A stretch of 64,000 nucleotides of DNA from Chromohalobacter marismortui (GTDB lineage Bacteria; Pseudomonadota; Gammaproteobacteria; Pseudomonadales; Halomonadaceae). The notes under the pieces were generated by a model that did not search any database, was not told the DNA's origin, and saw only the letters and a list, made by a program, of their open reading frames with translations. The position numbers were made by a program, and so were the translations under genes. Each line of letters begins with the position of its first letter. Position 1 is the first letter of the stretch. Positions 38,710-50,955 of this stretch are shown here, piece after piece. The stretch lies in NCBI RefSeq assembly GCF_004364315.1, contig NZ_SOBR01000004.1, positions 124,001 through 188,000 on the forward strand. Reading direction: 5' to 3'.

Positions 38710-40345
38710 TGGCCCATACCTGCAATAGCGCCAGCCCCGCCACCAGCACGCAGAACCATGCCACCAACCCCAGACAGCGACGGTGTGTCACGCGTGCCTC
38801 TGCGGTGACCGTTCGTGCGTTGCCGGCCCGTGTCGCCAGCAGCGCCTGCATGTCCGGCGCGGTTTCTTCGATAACCACGTCGCTCAATTGCGCGGCGCTC
38901 GGCGCGGGCGCGGTCAAGCTGACGAGGTACCCCACGCCGAGCGATACCACGACGCCCACCAGGTTGTTGTAAAGCCACGAAATCTCAAAGAAGCTTTCGA
39001 CACACCATACCGCGACCATGCCCAACACCAGGCCGCTCAACGCTCCTCTAGCGTTGGTGCGATGGCTGAGGATGGCCAACAGGAAGGTCCCCAGCAAGGC
39101 CCCGTAAAACCAGGACCCGATGCGATTGACCGCCTCGATTACCGGCCCCAGGTTACCGGCGAAAAACGCGAAAATCGTCGCATATAGGCCCCAGAAGACC
39201 GTCGCCCAGCGTGATGCCTTGAGATAATGCGCTTCGCTGGCATCGGGCCTGACATATCGCGTATAGAAATCGCGCACGCTCACCGCCGACAACGAATTGA
39301 GCGCCGAGTCGAGGCTCGACATCGCCGCGGCAAAAACACCGGCAATCACCAGGCCGGCAAGACCCGGCGGGAAGGCACTGACAACATAGTGCGGGAACAA
39401 CTCATTGAGGTTATCCGGCGCGGCAAGGCCGTGCTGGTCATAGTAGGTCGCCAACATCACCCCGATGAACAGAAACAGCAGCATTTGCGGAACCAATAGA
39501 TAACCACCGATCAATAGCGAACGCTGGCCTTGCGGGACATCGGGGCTGGTCAATACTCGCTGAATCTGGCTTTGATCGGTACCGAAATAGGCGATATGCA
39601 GGAAGATGCCACCGAAAAGCCCCGCCCACAGCGAATAAGTGACACTGGGGTCGAGTGACAAATCGAAGGTATTGAACATACCCTGCGACGCGCCGAAGGC
39701 GAAGACATCGCTCCATCCTCCGGGCAGACTGGCCACCATCAAGCCCATGCTGACCAGAGCACCGAGCCAGAGCACGAACATTTGGATCACATCGGTCCAG
39801 ATAACGGCGCTGATACCGCCCAGTACCGTGTAGCTCACCGCCAGCACTGCCATGACCACGATGGTCAGATTGACACTCCATCCGGTCACCACCGAGAGCA
39901 CCAGTGCCGGCGCATAAAGCACCACGCCAGTCGCCAGACCGCGTGCGACCAGGAAAAGGCCAGCACTTACGCTGCGCGTGGCCGGCCCGAAGCGACGCTC
40001 GAGAAGTTCGTAGATACTGTAGATACCCGCGCGATGGAACACGGGCACCAGCAGAAAGATCAGCACCGCCATCGCCAGCGGTACGTTGAGGAACGTCACC
40101 AGCCGCTCCAGACCGCCCTCGAAACCCCAACCAGGCGCGCCGATAAAGGTGATCGCGCTAGCCTGGGTGGCCATCACCGATAATCCGATTGCCCAACTGG
40201 GAATGCGGCGCCCGCCGAGGAAATAATCCTGGGTACTCGCCTGAGAACGCCCAAAGCGTGCACCGATCAGCGCCACGAGCAGGATGTACACCACCAAGAC
40301 GACGCTATCCAGCCAGGTAAACTCACTCACATCTCCGTCCCCCAT
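38702..40345 (-). CDS. Sodium:solute symporter (SSS family)
   Basis: This 547-residue symporter has about 13 predicted helices and SSS motifs: DYFLGGRRIPSWAIGLSVMATQASAITFIGAPGWG at helices 1-2, GGISAVIWTDVIQMFVLW and DQSQIQRVLTS, and AAAMSSLDSALNSLSAVSVRDFYTRY at the sodium-site helix. It would import a sugar or organic acid with sodium; the YidK/SGLT-like sequence and sugar-gene surroundings favour a sugar. The ATG at 40345 has AGGTGGG upstream; an earlier GTG is less likely. The cytosolic C-terminal tail after about residue 480 is partly non-membrane. Confidence 0.88.
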   Translation of the reverse strand: MGDGDVSEFTWLDSVVLVVYILLVALIGARFGRSQASTQDYFLGGRRIPSWAIGLSVMATQASAITFIGAPGWGFEGGLERLVTFLNVPLAMAVLIFLLVPVFHRAGIYSIYELLERRFGPATRSVSAGLFLVARGLATGVVLYAPALVLSVVTGWSVNLTIVVMAVLAVSYTVLGGISAVIWTDVIQMFVLWLGALVSMGLMVASLPGGWSDVFAFGASQGMFNTFDLSLDPSVTYSLWAGLFGGIFLHIAYFGTDQSQIQRVLTSPDVPQGQRSLLIGGYLLVPQMLLFLFIGVMLATYYDQHGLAAPDNLNELFPHYVVSAFPPGLAGLVIAGVFAAAMSSLDSALNSLSAVSVRDFYTRYVRPDASEAHYLKASRWATVFWGLYATIFAFFAGNLGPVIEAVNRIGSWFYGALLGTFLLAILSHRTNARGALSGLVLGMVAVWCVESFFEISWLYNNLVGVVVSLGVGYLVSLTAPAPSAAQLSDVVIEETAPDMQALLATRAGNARTVTAEARVTHRRCLGLVAWFCVLVAGLALLQVWANA

Positions 40346-42321
<1,976 letters not shown>

Positions 42322-42326
42322 TCGTA

Positions 42327-42350
42327 CGACGGGCGCCCAGGTGCCCGTCG
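42327..42350 (+). terminator. Intercistronic hairpin between lamB and malM
   Basis: CGACGGGC and GCCCGTCG form an 8-bp stem 6 bp after the lamB stop, without a U-tract. It is probably an mRNA-stabilising or attenuating structure. Confidence 0.45.
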
Positions 42351-42430
42351 ACACCTTAGTGAGCTGTTTCGATCCTTCGGGCCCCGCCGCGTAAGCGCCG
42401 GGGTCACTTTTGCCTTCGGGAGTCCATCGC

Positions 42431-43342
42431 ATGCCGTTACGCCCTTTTGCCGCCCTGCTCTCGGGGCTGGCGCTCACCAGCCTGGCGGGGTGCGCCTCGC
42501 TGTCATCGTCCAACGCCGCGCCGCCCCCTGCCGAGTACGGCCAGCAAGCGCTCGCCCAGGCCGAGGATTGCTGCGCGTCTCTCGCCGCACTGCCCTTTCA
42601 AACCCTCGACGCGGAACGAACACAACCACTGAGGCTGAATACCAATGCTCCAGTGCACCGCTTTGAAGACGGCAAGAGTTTCTTCCAAGCCTTCGCACTC
42701 CCCCGCGACGCGGGTCCGCTATCGTTTGAGCTGACCAGCACCATCGTCGACGGCCAGGTCTTCGCCCCCACGGTCCTCGTGCTCAATGAGGATTTTCAGC
42801 CCACGCAGCGCATCGCCAGTGACAAGTTTCGCTACCAAGGTCCCAGTGGCTTCGCCCCCGCGCGCCTGACCGCCACCTTCAACATCACCCCCGGCCCCGA
42901 GGCCGCCTACCTGGTGGTCTATAGCAACGAGACCGCGCGCCAGGGCACGACGCAGTATGAAAGCGCGGAAAAAGTGTATGCCCGCGTGCGCGGCCTTGCA
43001 CTGCCCCCGGGTCCCGACCCGGTGGCCCAGCATACCGCCACTGGCAGCGTCACCCTGGCCACCGAGCCGCATGACGCTGGCGGCGGCCTGCTGACGCCGA
43101 TCCTCGGAGATCGCGCGACGACGCCCACTCCCGAGCCGCGCATCCGCGCGACGAGAGACACGTCATCGACCGACGTGATGCCCGCGGGCAGTAGCGATTT
43201 CGATTACCGTCGGATGATCGACGCCGCTCTCAAGGCCGGCGACATCGAGCTCGCCATGCAACTGGCCGAGCGCGCCGAACGCGAAGGGCAACACGGCATT
43301 CGCGCCTGGCTCGCCGAGCGCCTGCGCGCCGTCTCGCCGTAA
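42431..43342 (+). CDS. malM: Maltose operon periplasmic protein MalM
   Basis: This 303-residue protein has a lipoprotein-type signal peptide (LLSGLALTSLAGCASLSSS), suggesting a lipid-anchored periplasmic protein. The conserved MalM domain spans residues 30-200 (CCASLAALPFQTLD, FALPRDAGPLSFELTSTIVDGQVFAPTVLVLNEDF), followed by a variable linker and a helical C-terminus (MIDAALKAGDIELAMQLAERAE). Its exact role in maltodextrin uptake is not known; it is always linked with maltoporin genes. The ATG at 42431 has GGGAG upstream. Confidence 0.9.
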   Translation: MPLRPFAALLSGLALTSLAGCASLSSSNAAPPPAEYGQQALAQAEDCCASLAALPFQTLDAERTQPLRLNTNAPVHRFEDGKSFFQAFALPRDAGPLSFELTSTIVDGQVFAPTVLVLNEDFQPTQRIASDKFRYQGPSGFAPARLTATFNITPGPEAAYLVVYSNETARQGTTQYESAEKVYARVRGLALPPGPDPVAQHTATGSVTLATEPHDAGGGLLTPILGDRATTPTPEPRIRATRDTSSTDVMPAGSSDFDYRRMIDAALKAGDIELAMQLAERAEREGQHGIRAWLAERLRAVSP

Positions 43343-43356
43343 ACGCTACGCTCGGC

Positions 43357-43396
43357 CCTGCGCGGCGCGTGGCGATCACGTCACTCGCCGCGCAGG
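43357..43396. terminator. Inverted repeat at malM/dgt convergence
   Basis: CCTGCGCGGCG and CGCCGCGCAGG form perfect 11-bp arms with an 18-nt loop between the convergent malM and dgt genes, overlapping the dgt stop. It is probably a bidirectional transcription barrier, though no T-tract is present. Confidence 0.45.
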
Positions 43397-44718
43397 CGGC
43401 CGCCCATTTCCTGAGCCAGATCGACGGCGTAGTGGTCGGTCATGCCGCCGATGAAGTCGAGCATGCGCCGGTAGCTGGCATACAGCGACCACGACGGCTT
43501 GGGGGTATTCTCGCCGATCAATGCCAACACGCGCTGGTGCTTGAAGGAGGATTCACCGCTGTGGTGAAGCTCATATGCCGCGCCGATAAAGGCCTCGAGG
43601 AGAATACCCAGTGTCGTGTAGGCGCCGATCTCCAGCTTGGCCTTGCGTTCGTTCTGGAAGATTCGCTCGCGGGCGATCTGCTTGGCCATGCCCACGCCCC
43701 AGCCCAGGTCGGGATGACACAGCTCGAGCATATCGCCGCTCAACGTGCCCCCCAACAGCGCACTTTCATGCTGCACGAACACCGCCGCGACATCGTTCAC
43801 CGCGCGTTCCATCGCCGCGCCGCGCAAGGCCGCGATACGCCGACGCTGGGACACGCCCCGGGCGCGCATGTCGTCATAACCCGCCGGCGTGCCTCCGGCG
43901 ATCTGGATCAGGATCTCGGCGACTTCGTCATAGCGCAGAATGCCCATCTCCAGGCCGTCCTCGAGATCCAGCAGCGCATAACAGATATCGTCGGCGGCTT
44001 CGACGAGATAGGCCAACGGATGCCGACACCAGGCGGTTTCGCCACGCGGCAACAAGCCCAGACGCCCGGCGACTTCACCCAGTAACTCACGCTCCGACTG
44101 GTAACAACCGAACTTGCCGGCCCGCGAGGCACGCTCCACCGTCCATGGGTACTTGAGCATCGTGCCCAGGGTGGCGGCGCTCAAGCGCATGCCGCCGTTG
44201 AACTGGTTGTATTCGATCTGGGTGACGATACGAAAGCCCTGGGCGTTACCTTCATAGGTCAGCAGATCCTCGCGCTCGGCCGGCGCCAGATCGGCCAGCA
44301 ATCCGCTGCCCTCCGCCTCGGCACGCTTGAACCAATCGCGGATGGCATATTCGCCGGCATGCCCGAACGGCGGGTTGCCGATATCGTGTCCCAGGCAGGC
44401 CGCCTGCACGATCACGCCCAGATCGGCCGGTGTGATCCAATCCGGCAGCCGATCGCGCAACTGCTCGCCGACGATCATGCCCAACGAGCGCCCCACGCAG
44501 CCCACCTCCAGCGAATGCGTCAAGCGGGTGTGGATATGATCATTGTCGGTGAGCGGGTGCACCTGCGTCTTGCGCCCCAGACGCCGAAACGAGCCGGCGA
44601 AGACAATACGGTCATGGTCCTTGTGGAACGGGCTGCGCCCGACTTCATCGCGCGAGCCTCCGTGCTTGTCGTTGAGGCGGGTAGGGTCAAGCAGACGCTC
44701 CCATTGCATGGCGCTCAT
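43381..44718 (-). CDS. dgt: Deoxyguanosinetriphosphate triphosphohydrolase-like protein
   Basis: This 445-residue HD-domain dNTP triphosphohydrolase carries the metal site motifs TRLTHSLEVGCVGRS, LGHDIGNPPFGHAGE (the HD pair) and DDICYALLDLEDG. It hydrolyses dNTPs to the nucleoside and triphosphate. GGAGAG precedes the ATG. It is followed on the chromosome by the oxaloacetate decarboxylase gene upstream on the same strand (22-bp gap), suggesting cotranscription. Confidence 0.93.
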   Translation of the reverse strand: MSAMQWERLLDPTRLNDKHGGSRDEVGRSPFHKDHDRIVFAGSFRRLGRKTQVHPLTDNDHIHTRLTHSLEVGCVGRSLGMIVGEQLRDRLPDWITPADLGVIVQAACLGHDIGNPPFGHAGEYAIRDWFKRAEAEGSGLLADLAPAEREDLLTYEGNAQGFRIVTQIEYNQFNGGMRLSAATLGTMLKYPWTVERASRAGKFGCYQSERELLGEVAGRLGLLPRGETAWCRHPLAYLVEAADDICYALLDLEDGLEMGILRYDEVAEILIQIAGGTPAGYDDMRARGVSQRRRIAALRGAAMERAVNDVAAVFVQHESALLGGTLSGDMLELCHPDLGWGVGMAKQIARERIFQNERKAKLEIGAYTTLGILLEAFIGAAYELHHSGESSFKHQRVLALIGENTPKPSWSLYASYRRMLDFIGGMTDHYAVDLAQEMGGRLRGE

Positions 44719-44740
44719 CGCACTCTCCGGTTGTCGAGGC

Positions 44741-45604
44741 CTACTCTTTCACATCCATATAATCGCGCGCCCAGGCACGATACTCGTCCAGCGTAGAGTA
44801 ACGCGTGGACAACTGCGATGCGCTCAATTCGCTGGCTTCGATGTCACGCTGTTCGCGCAGGCAATCGTACGTCGCCTTGATCGCAGCGAAGTAGGCCGCA
44901 TGGCCATTGACCACGACTCGTACGCCCAGCGCGGCCAGGCGCTCGCGATCACGCAGCTCGGGGTTGCCATAGGTGACCAGCATCAACGGGATATCCAGCG
45001 GTGCGGCCAGGCGTTCGAGGTGGTCGAAGTCGCGCACGCCCACCAGGCAGATGCCATCGACACCCGTCGCTTGATAGGCACGCACACGCTCGATGGCGGC
45101 GTCATCGTCGAGCTGGCCGGCATTGGTACGCGCGATGATCGCCATCGCCGGGTCGATGCGCGCCTCCAGCGCCGCCCGCATCTTGCCCACCCCCTCGTCG
45201 AGCGGAATGAGATCGGTGGACTTGTGACCGTACTGCGCCGGCAACAGGGTATCCTCGATGGTCAATGCCGCCACTCCGGCACGCTCGAGTTCGGTGATGG
45301 TGCGCATGACATTGAGCGCATTGCCATAGCCGTGATCGGCGTCGGCAATCACCGGCAAGCGTGTCACACGGCCGATGCGGGTCGCCTGCTCGACGAACTC
45401 ACTCAAGGTGATCAACGCGAAGTCGGGCGCCGCCAGCACCTGCAGCGAGGCCACCGAGCCCCCCAGTATGCCTACCTCGAAGCCCAGATCGGCGGCGATG
45501 CGCGCCGACATGGGATCGAACACCGAGGCGGTGAAAAAACATTGATCGGATCCCAGCAGGGCGCGGAAGTCGTTACGTAGATCGTGTTGCGAGGGGGTTG
45601 CCAC
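44741..45604 (-). CDS. Oxaloacetate decarboxylase (PEP mutase/isocitrate lyase superfamily, PA4872 type)
   Basis: This 287-residue TIM-barrel protein matches the length of the Pseudomonas aeruginosa PA4872 oxaloacetate decarboxylase. Visible are [24 protein letters not shown] (metal-binding Asp), [15 protein letters not shown], and [10 protein letters not shown] with the histidine characteristic of this subgroup. It starts at GTG with AGGAG six bases upstream. Carboxyvinyl-carboxyphosphonate mutase activity is excluded by the missing KKCGH motif. Confidence 0.88.
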   Translation of the reverse strand: MATPSQHDLRNDFRALLGSDQCFFTASVFDPMSARIAADLGFEVGILGGSVASLQVLAAPDFALITLSEFVEQATRIGRVTRLPVIADADHGYGNALNVMRTITELERAGVAALTIEDTLLPAQYGHKSTDLIPLDEGVGKMRAALEARIDPAMAIIARTNAGQLDDDAAIERVRAYQATGVDGICLVGVRDFDHLERLAAPLDIPLMLVTYGNPELRDRERLAALGVRVVVNGHAAYFAAIKATYDCLREQRDIEASELSASQLSTRYSTLDEYRAWARDYMDVKE

Positions 45605-45704
45605 TCGGGACTCCTATTGTCACACAACCGCCATGCGATCCACGGGCGAGCGCGCGCAGACGACGGCGACCGGGTTGAACACGGCCAGCTTGACTGGCAA
45701 ACGA

Positions 45705-45753
45705 CAATGCCTCCCGCTGACGTGTCACCCATCATGACGCGGCAAGGAGGCAT
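45705..45753 (-). terminator. Long inverted repeat after ntrC
   Basis: AATGCCTCC and GGAGGCATT form perfect 9-bp arms around a 31-nt interior that can pair further. It lies in the 260-bp stretch between ntrC and the decarboxylase gene and may end the glnA-ntrBC transcript. No gene is visible in that stretch. Confidence 0.45.
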
Positions 45754-45864
45754 TGATTAGACCTTAGGAGGATAAGGATATTACGCCGCTCGCCAAGATG
45801 CACGAGCCAGCCCGCGGATCGACGACGGACAGCTTGCGCTCGCGCTGTGCGCCTTGAATCGGGC

Positions 45865-47274
45865 TCACTCGTCAGCCAGCGCCGGCAACAACACCTTGAG
45901 CTTGCGGGTGAGGGTGTTACGCCCCCAGCCTAACAGCTCGGCGGCTTCGCCCTTGCGCCCGCCGGTATGCTTGAGCGCCGTCTCGATGAGGATGCGCTCG
46001 AAATCCGGGACCGCCTCTTCGAGCAGATGCGTCTGCCCGGCGGCCAGGGCGCGGTCGGCCCACTCGCGGAAGGCGCCACGCCAATCGCCGCCGGCCGTCT
46101 CGGTGCCCTCGATATCACGTAGCTCCGGGGGCAAGTCCTCGATCAGCACCTCGCGCCCGGAGGCCATGACCGTCAACCAACGGCAGGTATTCTCGAGCTG
46201 GCGAACGTTACCCGGCCATGCCAGGCGCGTGAGATGTTGCTCGGCCTCCTGGGTCAGCACCTTGGGCTCGGTGGCGAGTTCCTTGGCCGCCTCGGCCAGG
46301 AAGTGTTGGGCCAAGCGGGGAATGTCCTCACGCCGCTCGGAGAGACGCGGTAGATGGATACGAATCACGTTGAGCCGATGGAACAGATCCTCGCGGAAAC
46401 GGCCGTCTTCGACCAGGCGCTCCAGGTGCTGGTGCGTCGCGGCGATGATGCGCACGTCGACCTTGACCGGGGTGTGGCCGCCGACACGATAGAACTCCCC
46501 ATCGGCCAGCACCCGCAACAAGCGGGTCTGAGTCTCGGCGGGCATGTCGCCGATCTCGTCGAGAAACAGCGTGCCACCGTCGGACTGCTCGAAGCGCCCA
46601 CGCCGCTGCGACGTCGCCCCGGTGAAGGCGCCCTTTTCATGACCGAAAAGCTCGGACTCCATCAAGTCTTTCGGGATGGCCGCCATGTTGAGGGCGATGA
46701 ACGGCCCACCATGGCGCGGGCTGTGCTGATGCAACGCCTGCGCGACACGCTCCTTGCCGGTGCCCGATTCGCCGTTGATCATCACCGTGATATGCGATTG
46801 CGAGAGCCGTCCGATGGCGCGAAAGACTTCCTGCATCGCCGGCGCTTCACCGATGATCTCCGCCGATAGCCCTTCGGGCACCGCCGCCGGCGCACGGCGC
46901 TCGCGGGCATGCGCCACGCCGCGTCGTACTAGCGCCAATGCCTCGTCGACATCGAACGGCTTGGGCAGGTATTCGAAGGCGCCGCCCTGATACGACGCCA
47001 CGGCGCTGTCGAGATCGGAGTGGGCGGTCATCACGATCACCGGGAGATCCGGGTGGCTTTCGCGAATCCGCGCCATCAGGTCCAACCCATCGAGCCCCGG
47101 CATACGGATATCGGTCAGCAGTACATCGGGCGGTTGACGCAGGATCTGTTCCAGCGCGGTATCGGCGCGCTCGAAACTCTGCACGTCAAGATCCGGCTGA
47201 GCCAGCGCGCGCTCCAGCACCCAGCGAATGGCGCGGTCATCGTCGACGATCACAATGCGTGCGACGTCAGTCAT
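45865..47274 (-). CDS. ntrC: Nitrogen regulation response regulator NtrC
   Basis: This 469-residue sigma-54 activator has a receiver domain with phosphoacceptor Asp55 in LTDIRMPG, a central AAA+ domain (GESGTGKE Walker A, sigma-54-contacting ELFGHEKGAFTGA, LFLDEIGDMP), and a C-terminal Fis-type helix-turn-helix (GGRKGEAAELLGWGRNTLTRKLK). It is activated by NtrB under nitrogen limitation and drives glnA and other promoters. The gene begins 15 bp after ntrB. Confidence 0.97.
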   Translation of the reverse strand: MTDVARIVIVDDDRAIRWVLERALAQPDLDVQSFERADTALEQILRQPPDVLLTDIRMPGLDGLDLMARIRESHPDLPVIVMTAHSDLDSAVASYQGGAFEYLPKPFDVDEALALVRRGVAHARERRAPAAVPEGLSAEIIGEAPAMQEVFRAIGRLSQSHITVMINGESGTGKERVAQALHQHSPRHGGPFIALNMAAIPKDLMESELFGHEKGAFTGATSQRRGRFEQSDGGTLFLDEIGDMPAETQTRLLRVLADGEFYRVGGHTPVKVDVRIIAATHQHLERLVEDGRFREDLFHRLNVIRIHLPRLSERREDIPRLAQHFLAEAAKELATEPKVLTQEAEQHLTRLAWPGNVRQLENTCRWLTVMASGREVLIEDLPPELRDIEGTETAGGDWRGAFREWADRALAAGQTHLLEEAVPDFERILIETALKHTGGRKGEAAELLGWGRNTLTRKLKVLLPALADE

Positions 47275-47289
47275 AGGGCCTCCCGAGCC

Positions 47290-48363
47290 TCAATGATGGC
47301 TATCAAGCGGAATCAACAAGCGGAATTCGGTACATCCGGGCACCGAGTCGCACTCGATCAAGCCCTGATGCTGATGCAGGATCGACTGCGCGATGGAAAG
47401 CCCCAAGCCACTCCCCTCGGCGCGCCCCGAGACCATGGGGTAGAACAACGTCTCGCGTAGCGTCTCGGGAATGCCGGGGCCGTTATCGAGTATGCCCAGC
47501 TCGCAGACCAAGCGGTGGCGCTCGGCACCCAGCGTGAACTGTCGCCGGGCGCGCGTGCGCAAGGTCAAGCGTGGACCGGCGATGCCATGCTCCTCCATCG
47601 CCTGGACGGCGTTGCGTGCCACGTTGAGCACCGCCTGGATCAGTTGCGCCTCGTCACCCTCCAGTTCCGGCAGGCTGGGATCATAGTCGCGCACGTAGTC
47701 GATGCGCGGATGCTCGGCCTCCAGCAAGGTCCGCACGCGCTCGAGCACCTTGTGAATGTTGAGCGGTTCGTGGCGACTCACACTGTTGGGCCCCAGCATG
47801 CGATCGACCAGATCGCGCAACCGATCGGCCTCCTCGACGATGACCCGCGTGAATTCGGCGAGCTGCGGATCGGGCAGATCACGTTCGAGCAACTGCGCCG
47901 CACCGCGAATGCCGCCCAGCGGATTCTTGACCTCATGCGCCAGCCCACGGGTGAGCACCTTGATGGTTTCCTGACGCGCGATCAGCGCCTCTTCTCTCGA
48001 GATACGCAACAAGCGATCACGCGGCTCGATCTCGATCAACAGCTCATCCGCGGACATCGGCGTCACGGTGAAGTCCACCGTTGCCGACTCGCCGGACGGC
48101 AACGTCAGGCATGCTTCGCGCTGGGTGAAGGGATGCAGCTCGTCACGCGCCTTGAGCAAGACCGCCTCGACGCTGCCCTCAACGCCCGCCAGGCTTTCCA
48201 GTCGCTGGCCCAGGACCCGAACACGGCTGGCCGCCAGTAACGACTCGGCGGCCGGATTCATCCAGCGCACATGCAGGCTGCCATCGAGCAGCACGACGGC
48301 CGTCGTCAAGTGTTCGAGCAAGCGTTGCTGCTCGCGAAACGGCTGCTGGGAAGGTTCCGACAT
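47290..48363 (-). CDS. ntrB: Nitrogen regulation sensor histidine kinase NtrB
   Basis: This 357-residue soluble sensor kinase has an N-terminal PAS domain (LTTAVVLLDGSLHVRWMNPAAESLL), the phosphoacceptor region RGLAHEVKNPLGGIRGAAQLLE, and ATPase boxes NVARNAVQAM, DNGPGIPE and GSGLGLSIAQSIL. It phosphorylates NtrC under control of the PII protein. The start at 48363 (MSEPSQQ) aligns with other NtrB proteins; the open frame continues 30 codons upstream, so a longer form cannot be excluded. Confidence 0.94.
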   Translation of the reverse strand: MSEPSQQPFREQQRLLEHLTTAVVLLDGSLHVRWMNPAAESLLAASRVRVLGQRLESLAGVEGSVEAVLLKARDELHPFTQREACLTLPSGESATVDFTVTPMSADELLIEIEPRDRLLRISREEALIARQETIKVLTRGLAHEVKNPLGGIRGAAQLLERDLPDPQLAEFTRVIVEEADRLRDLVDRMLGPNSVSRHEPLNIHKVLERVRTLLEAEHPRIDYVRDYDPSLPELEGDEAQLIQAVLNVARNAVQAMEEHGIAGPRLTLRTRARRQFTLGAERHRLVCELGILDNGPGIPETLRETLFYPMVSGRAEGSGLGLSIAQSILHQHQGLIECDSVPGCTEFRLLIPLDSHH

Positions 48364-48523
48364 GGGGCGTCCATTATCCATCGTCATGTCCGTTAACAGT
48401 GCAAGAAGCGCGCCAGTCTGTGCCGGCCCGGCATAGGGCAGTGCAGTCAGCACGAGACGATCATGGACCGCACCAAATTAGTGCAATAACGGGGGTATCG
48501 ATAGTCTCCGGCGCCAAATCGGC

Positions 48524-49132
48524 TCACTGACCGCCGCTACCATCTTCGTTGCGAGGATTATTGGGGTTGGCAGGCAAGTACACGCTGGCGCGTTGCACAT
48601 ACAAAGTGATGGGCGCACTCCGCTGACGCACACGCCCCTCGGCATCGACCAATTCGGCCCGCAGGGTATGCTCGCCTCGCACCAACCCGTTGAGCGAGAA
48701 GGTCGTCGCATGTCGCGCCGGCGCGCGCACGTCGCCGTCGACGAGAATGCGCAACGCGTGCGCCTCCCTTAACTCGGGAGACAGTGCCACGCGCACCTGG
48801 GTATCGCCTGCCGCACCGGTGGGCAGGGTCGTCTCATCACCAGGCGCCGCGATGGCAAAGCGTTCGTAAGGAATGAAGGCTGACGCCTCAGGCTCACCCG
48901 CAGCGGGCACCTGCCGAGCCTCTTTGTTTTCCTGCATGACAGGAACCGGCCGGCTCGGCACCGTGTTCACCGGGCCGACGTCCACTTTCTCGCCTATCGG
49001 GCGATCGGAAAAGGTCACATTCCCCTGGGCATCGACGCTGCGGTAGATCGGCGTCGCGTGCGCCAATGACACGCTCAGGCACGTGCCTGCCATAAGCAGC
49101 GCCCACCCACCGATGGTGACCAAACCACGCAT
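48524..49132 (-). CDS. DUF4124-containing periplasmic protein
   Basis: This 202-residue exported protein has a signal peptide (WALLMAGTCLSVSLAHA-TPI) followed by a DUF4124 motif (IYRSVDAQGNVTFSDRPIG) and a C-terminal Ig-like sandwich (residues 105-180: TQVRVALSPELREAHALRILVDG, GEHTLRAELVDAEGRV). The ATG at 49132 has GGAGAG upstream. Proteins of this kind often lie between glnA and ntrB in gammaproteobacteria; function is unknown. Confidence 0.85.
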   Translation of the reverse strand: MRGLVTIGGWALLMAGTCLSVSLAHATPIYRSVDAQGNVTFSDRPIGEKVDVGPVNTVPSRPVPVMQENKEARQVPAAGEPEASAFIPYERFAIAAPGDETTLPTGAAGDTQVRVALSPELREAHALRILVDGDVRAPARHATTFSLNGLVRGEHTLRAELVDAEGRVRQRSAPITLYVQRASVYLPANPNNPRNEDGSGGQ

Positions 49133-49204
49133 GTCGCTCTCCTCAACGCCCATCGAGCATCCAGTGTAACGCACCGCACGCCGGTCTATCTTCCACCCAC
49201 GAAA

Positions 49205-49230
49205 GAGGCCCCGTCATCGGACGGGGCCTC
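49205..49230 (-). terminator. Terminator after glnA
   Basis: GAGGCCCCGTC and GACGGGGCCTC (with a short loop) form an 11-bp stem followed on the minus strand by TTTCG, 60 bp after the glnA stop. It would limit read-through from glnA into ntrBC. Confidence 0.75.
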
Positions 49231-49289
49231 GCTCAGCGTCACTGCCTTGATCGAATGCTAGTGCATGGGATCAGGGCTATCGCACGCGA

Positions 49290-50699
49290 TCAGCAGCTGT
49301 AGTACATGTCGAACTCGATCGGATGCGTCGCCATGCGCAGGCGATCGACTTCTTCCTGCTTGAGCTCGATGTAAGCATCGATCATCTCGTCGGTGAACAC
49401 CTCACCCTCCGTGAGGAAGGCACGGTCGGCGTGCAGAGATTCCAGCGCCTGATCGAGGCTCTCGGCCACGGTGGGAACCGACTTGCCTTCTTCCGGCGGC
49501 AGGTCATAGAGGTTCTTGTCCATGGCATCGCCGGGGTGGATCTTGTTCTTGATGCCATCGATACCCGCCATCAGCATCGCCGAGAAGCACAGGTACGGGT
49601 TGGCGGTCGGATCCGGGAAGCGCAGTTCCACACGCTTGCCCTTGGGGCTCGCAGTGTACGGAATACGGATGGAGGCACTGCGGTTGCGCGCGCTGTAGGC
49701 CAGCATCACCGGCGCCTCGAAGCCCGGCACCAGACGCTTGTAGGAGTTGGTCGAGGCGTTGGTGAAGGCATTCAGGGCACGCGCGTGCTTGATGATACCG
49801 CCGATGTAGTACAGCGCCGTCTCGGACAGCCCGGCGTATTCGTCCCCGGCAAACATGTTGGCGCCGTCCTTCCAGAAGGACTGGTGCACGTGCATGCCGG
49901 AGCCATTGTCACCGACCAGCGGCTTGGGCATGAAGGTCGCGGTCTTGCCGTACGCGTGGGCCACATTGTGGATCACGTACTTCATTTCCTGAACTTCGTC
50001 GGCCTTCTTGACCAAGGTGTTGAACTTCACACCGATCTCGTTCTGGCCCGCGTTGGCGACTTCGTGGTGATGTACTTCGACCGACTGGCCAATGGCTTCC
50101 AGGGTATTGCACATCGCGCTGCGGATATCGTGGAAGCTGTCCACCGGCGGCACCGGGAAATAGCCCCCCTTGACGCGCGGACGGTGTCCCAGGTTGCCAC
50201 CTTCCACATTGGTGGAGTCGGTCGCCCAGGCGCCTTCCTCGGACGTGATCTTGTACATCGCGCCCTGGATATCGGCATTCCAGTGCACTTCGTCGAAGAT
50301 GAAGAATTCCGGTTCCGGGCCGAAGAACGCCGTGTCGCCCAGGCCGGTGGACTTCAGGTACGCCTCGGCGCGCTTGGCGATGGAGCGCGGATCACGCTCG
50401 TAGCCCTGCATGGTCGCCGGCTCGATGATATCGCAGCGCAGCACCAGCGTGGCGTCTTCGGTGAACGGGTCGAGGTAACCGCTGCCATCTTCCGGGCGCA
50501 GGATCATGTCGGACTCGTTGATGCCTTTCCAGCCTTCAATGGAGGAGCCATCGAACATCTGACCATCTTCGAAGAACTCATCATCGACGGCGCTGGCCGG
50601 AATCGTGACGTGCTGCTCCTTGCCCTTGGTATCGGTAAAGCGCAGATCCACCCACTTGATATCGTGCTCTTCGATCAGGGCGAGGGTCTTCTCGGACAT
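49290..50699 (-). CDS. glnA: Glutamine synthetase type I
   Basis: This 469-residue GSI-beta enzyme makes glutamine from glutamate, ammonia and ATP. Seen: [29 protein letters not shown] with metal-binding Glu, [22 protein letters not shown], and the adenylylation site Tyr398 in NLYDLPPEE, indicating GlnE control. The ATG at 50699 has GGAGG upstream; the frame extends 22 codons further into the leader. Candidate sigma-54 and NtrC sites lie 215-305 bp upstream. Confidence 0.98.
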   Translation of the reverse strand: MSEKTLALIEEHDIKWVDLRFTDTKGKEQHVTIPASAVDDEFFEDGQMFDGSSIEGWKGINESDMILRPEDGSGYLDPFTEDATLVLRCDIIEPATMQGYERDPRSIAKRAEAYLKSTGLGDTAFFGPEPEFFIFDEVHWNADIQGAMYKITSEEGAWATDSTNVEGGNLGHRPRVKGGYFPVPPVDSFHDIRSAMCNTLEAIGQSVEVHHHEVANAGQNEIGVKFNTLVKKADEVQEMKYVIHNVAHAYGKTATFMPKPLVGDNGSGMHVHQSFWKDGANMFAGDEYAGLSETALYYIGGIIKHARALNAFTNASTNSYKRLVPGFEAPVMLAYSARNRSASIRIPYTASPKGKRVELRFPDPTANPYLCFSAMLMAGIDGIKNKIHPGDAMDKNLYDLPPEEGKSVPTVAESLDQALESLHADRAFLTEGEVFTDEMIDAYIELKQEEVDRLRMATHPIEFDMYYSC

Positions 50700-50914
50700 G
50701 ATTTCCTCCACTATGAGCTCGCGGCTCGAGTCGTTTGCTTGCGTGTTCAACGTCGTTTGTAGCATGCCCGCCGGCGGCTGCCCACGGGTATGCGCTTTAC
50801 GTTTTCCAATGCAGAAGCCATGCCAATCACGGAATCATCTCGGCACGCCTTCGTTAAACACATGATCCACCGACAAAAAATAGACCCTCCATGGACATGG
50901 GTCAGCACCACTTT

Positions 50915-50930
50915 AGCGCCAAGTGCGCCA
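50915..50930 (-). promoter_or_regulatory. Candidate sigma-54 promoter of glnA
   Basis: On the minus strand TGGCGCACTTGGCGCT keeps the invariant GG and GC elements ten bases apart, with partial fit elsewhere to TGGCAC-N5-TTGCA. It sits about 215 bp upstream of the glnA start, below NtrC-like sites. Confidence 0.45.
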
Positions 50931-50955
50931 TATAGCAGTGCAATGCCGCCCCTTG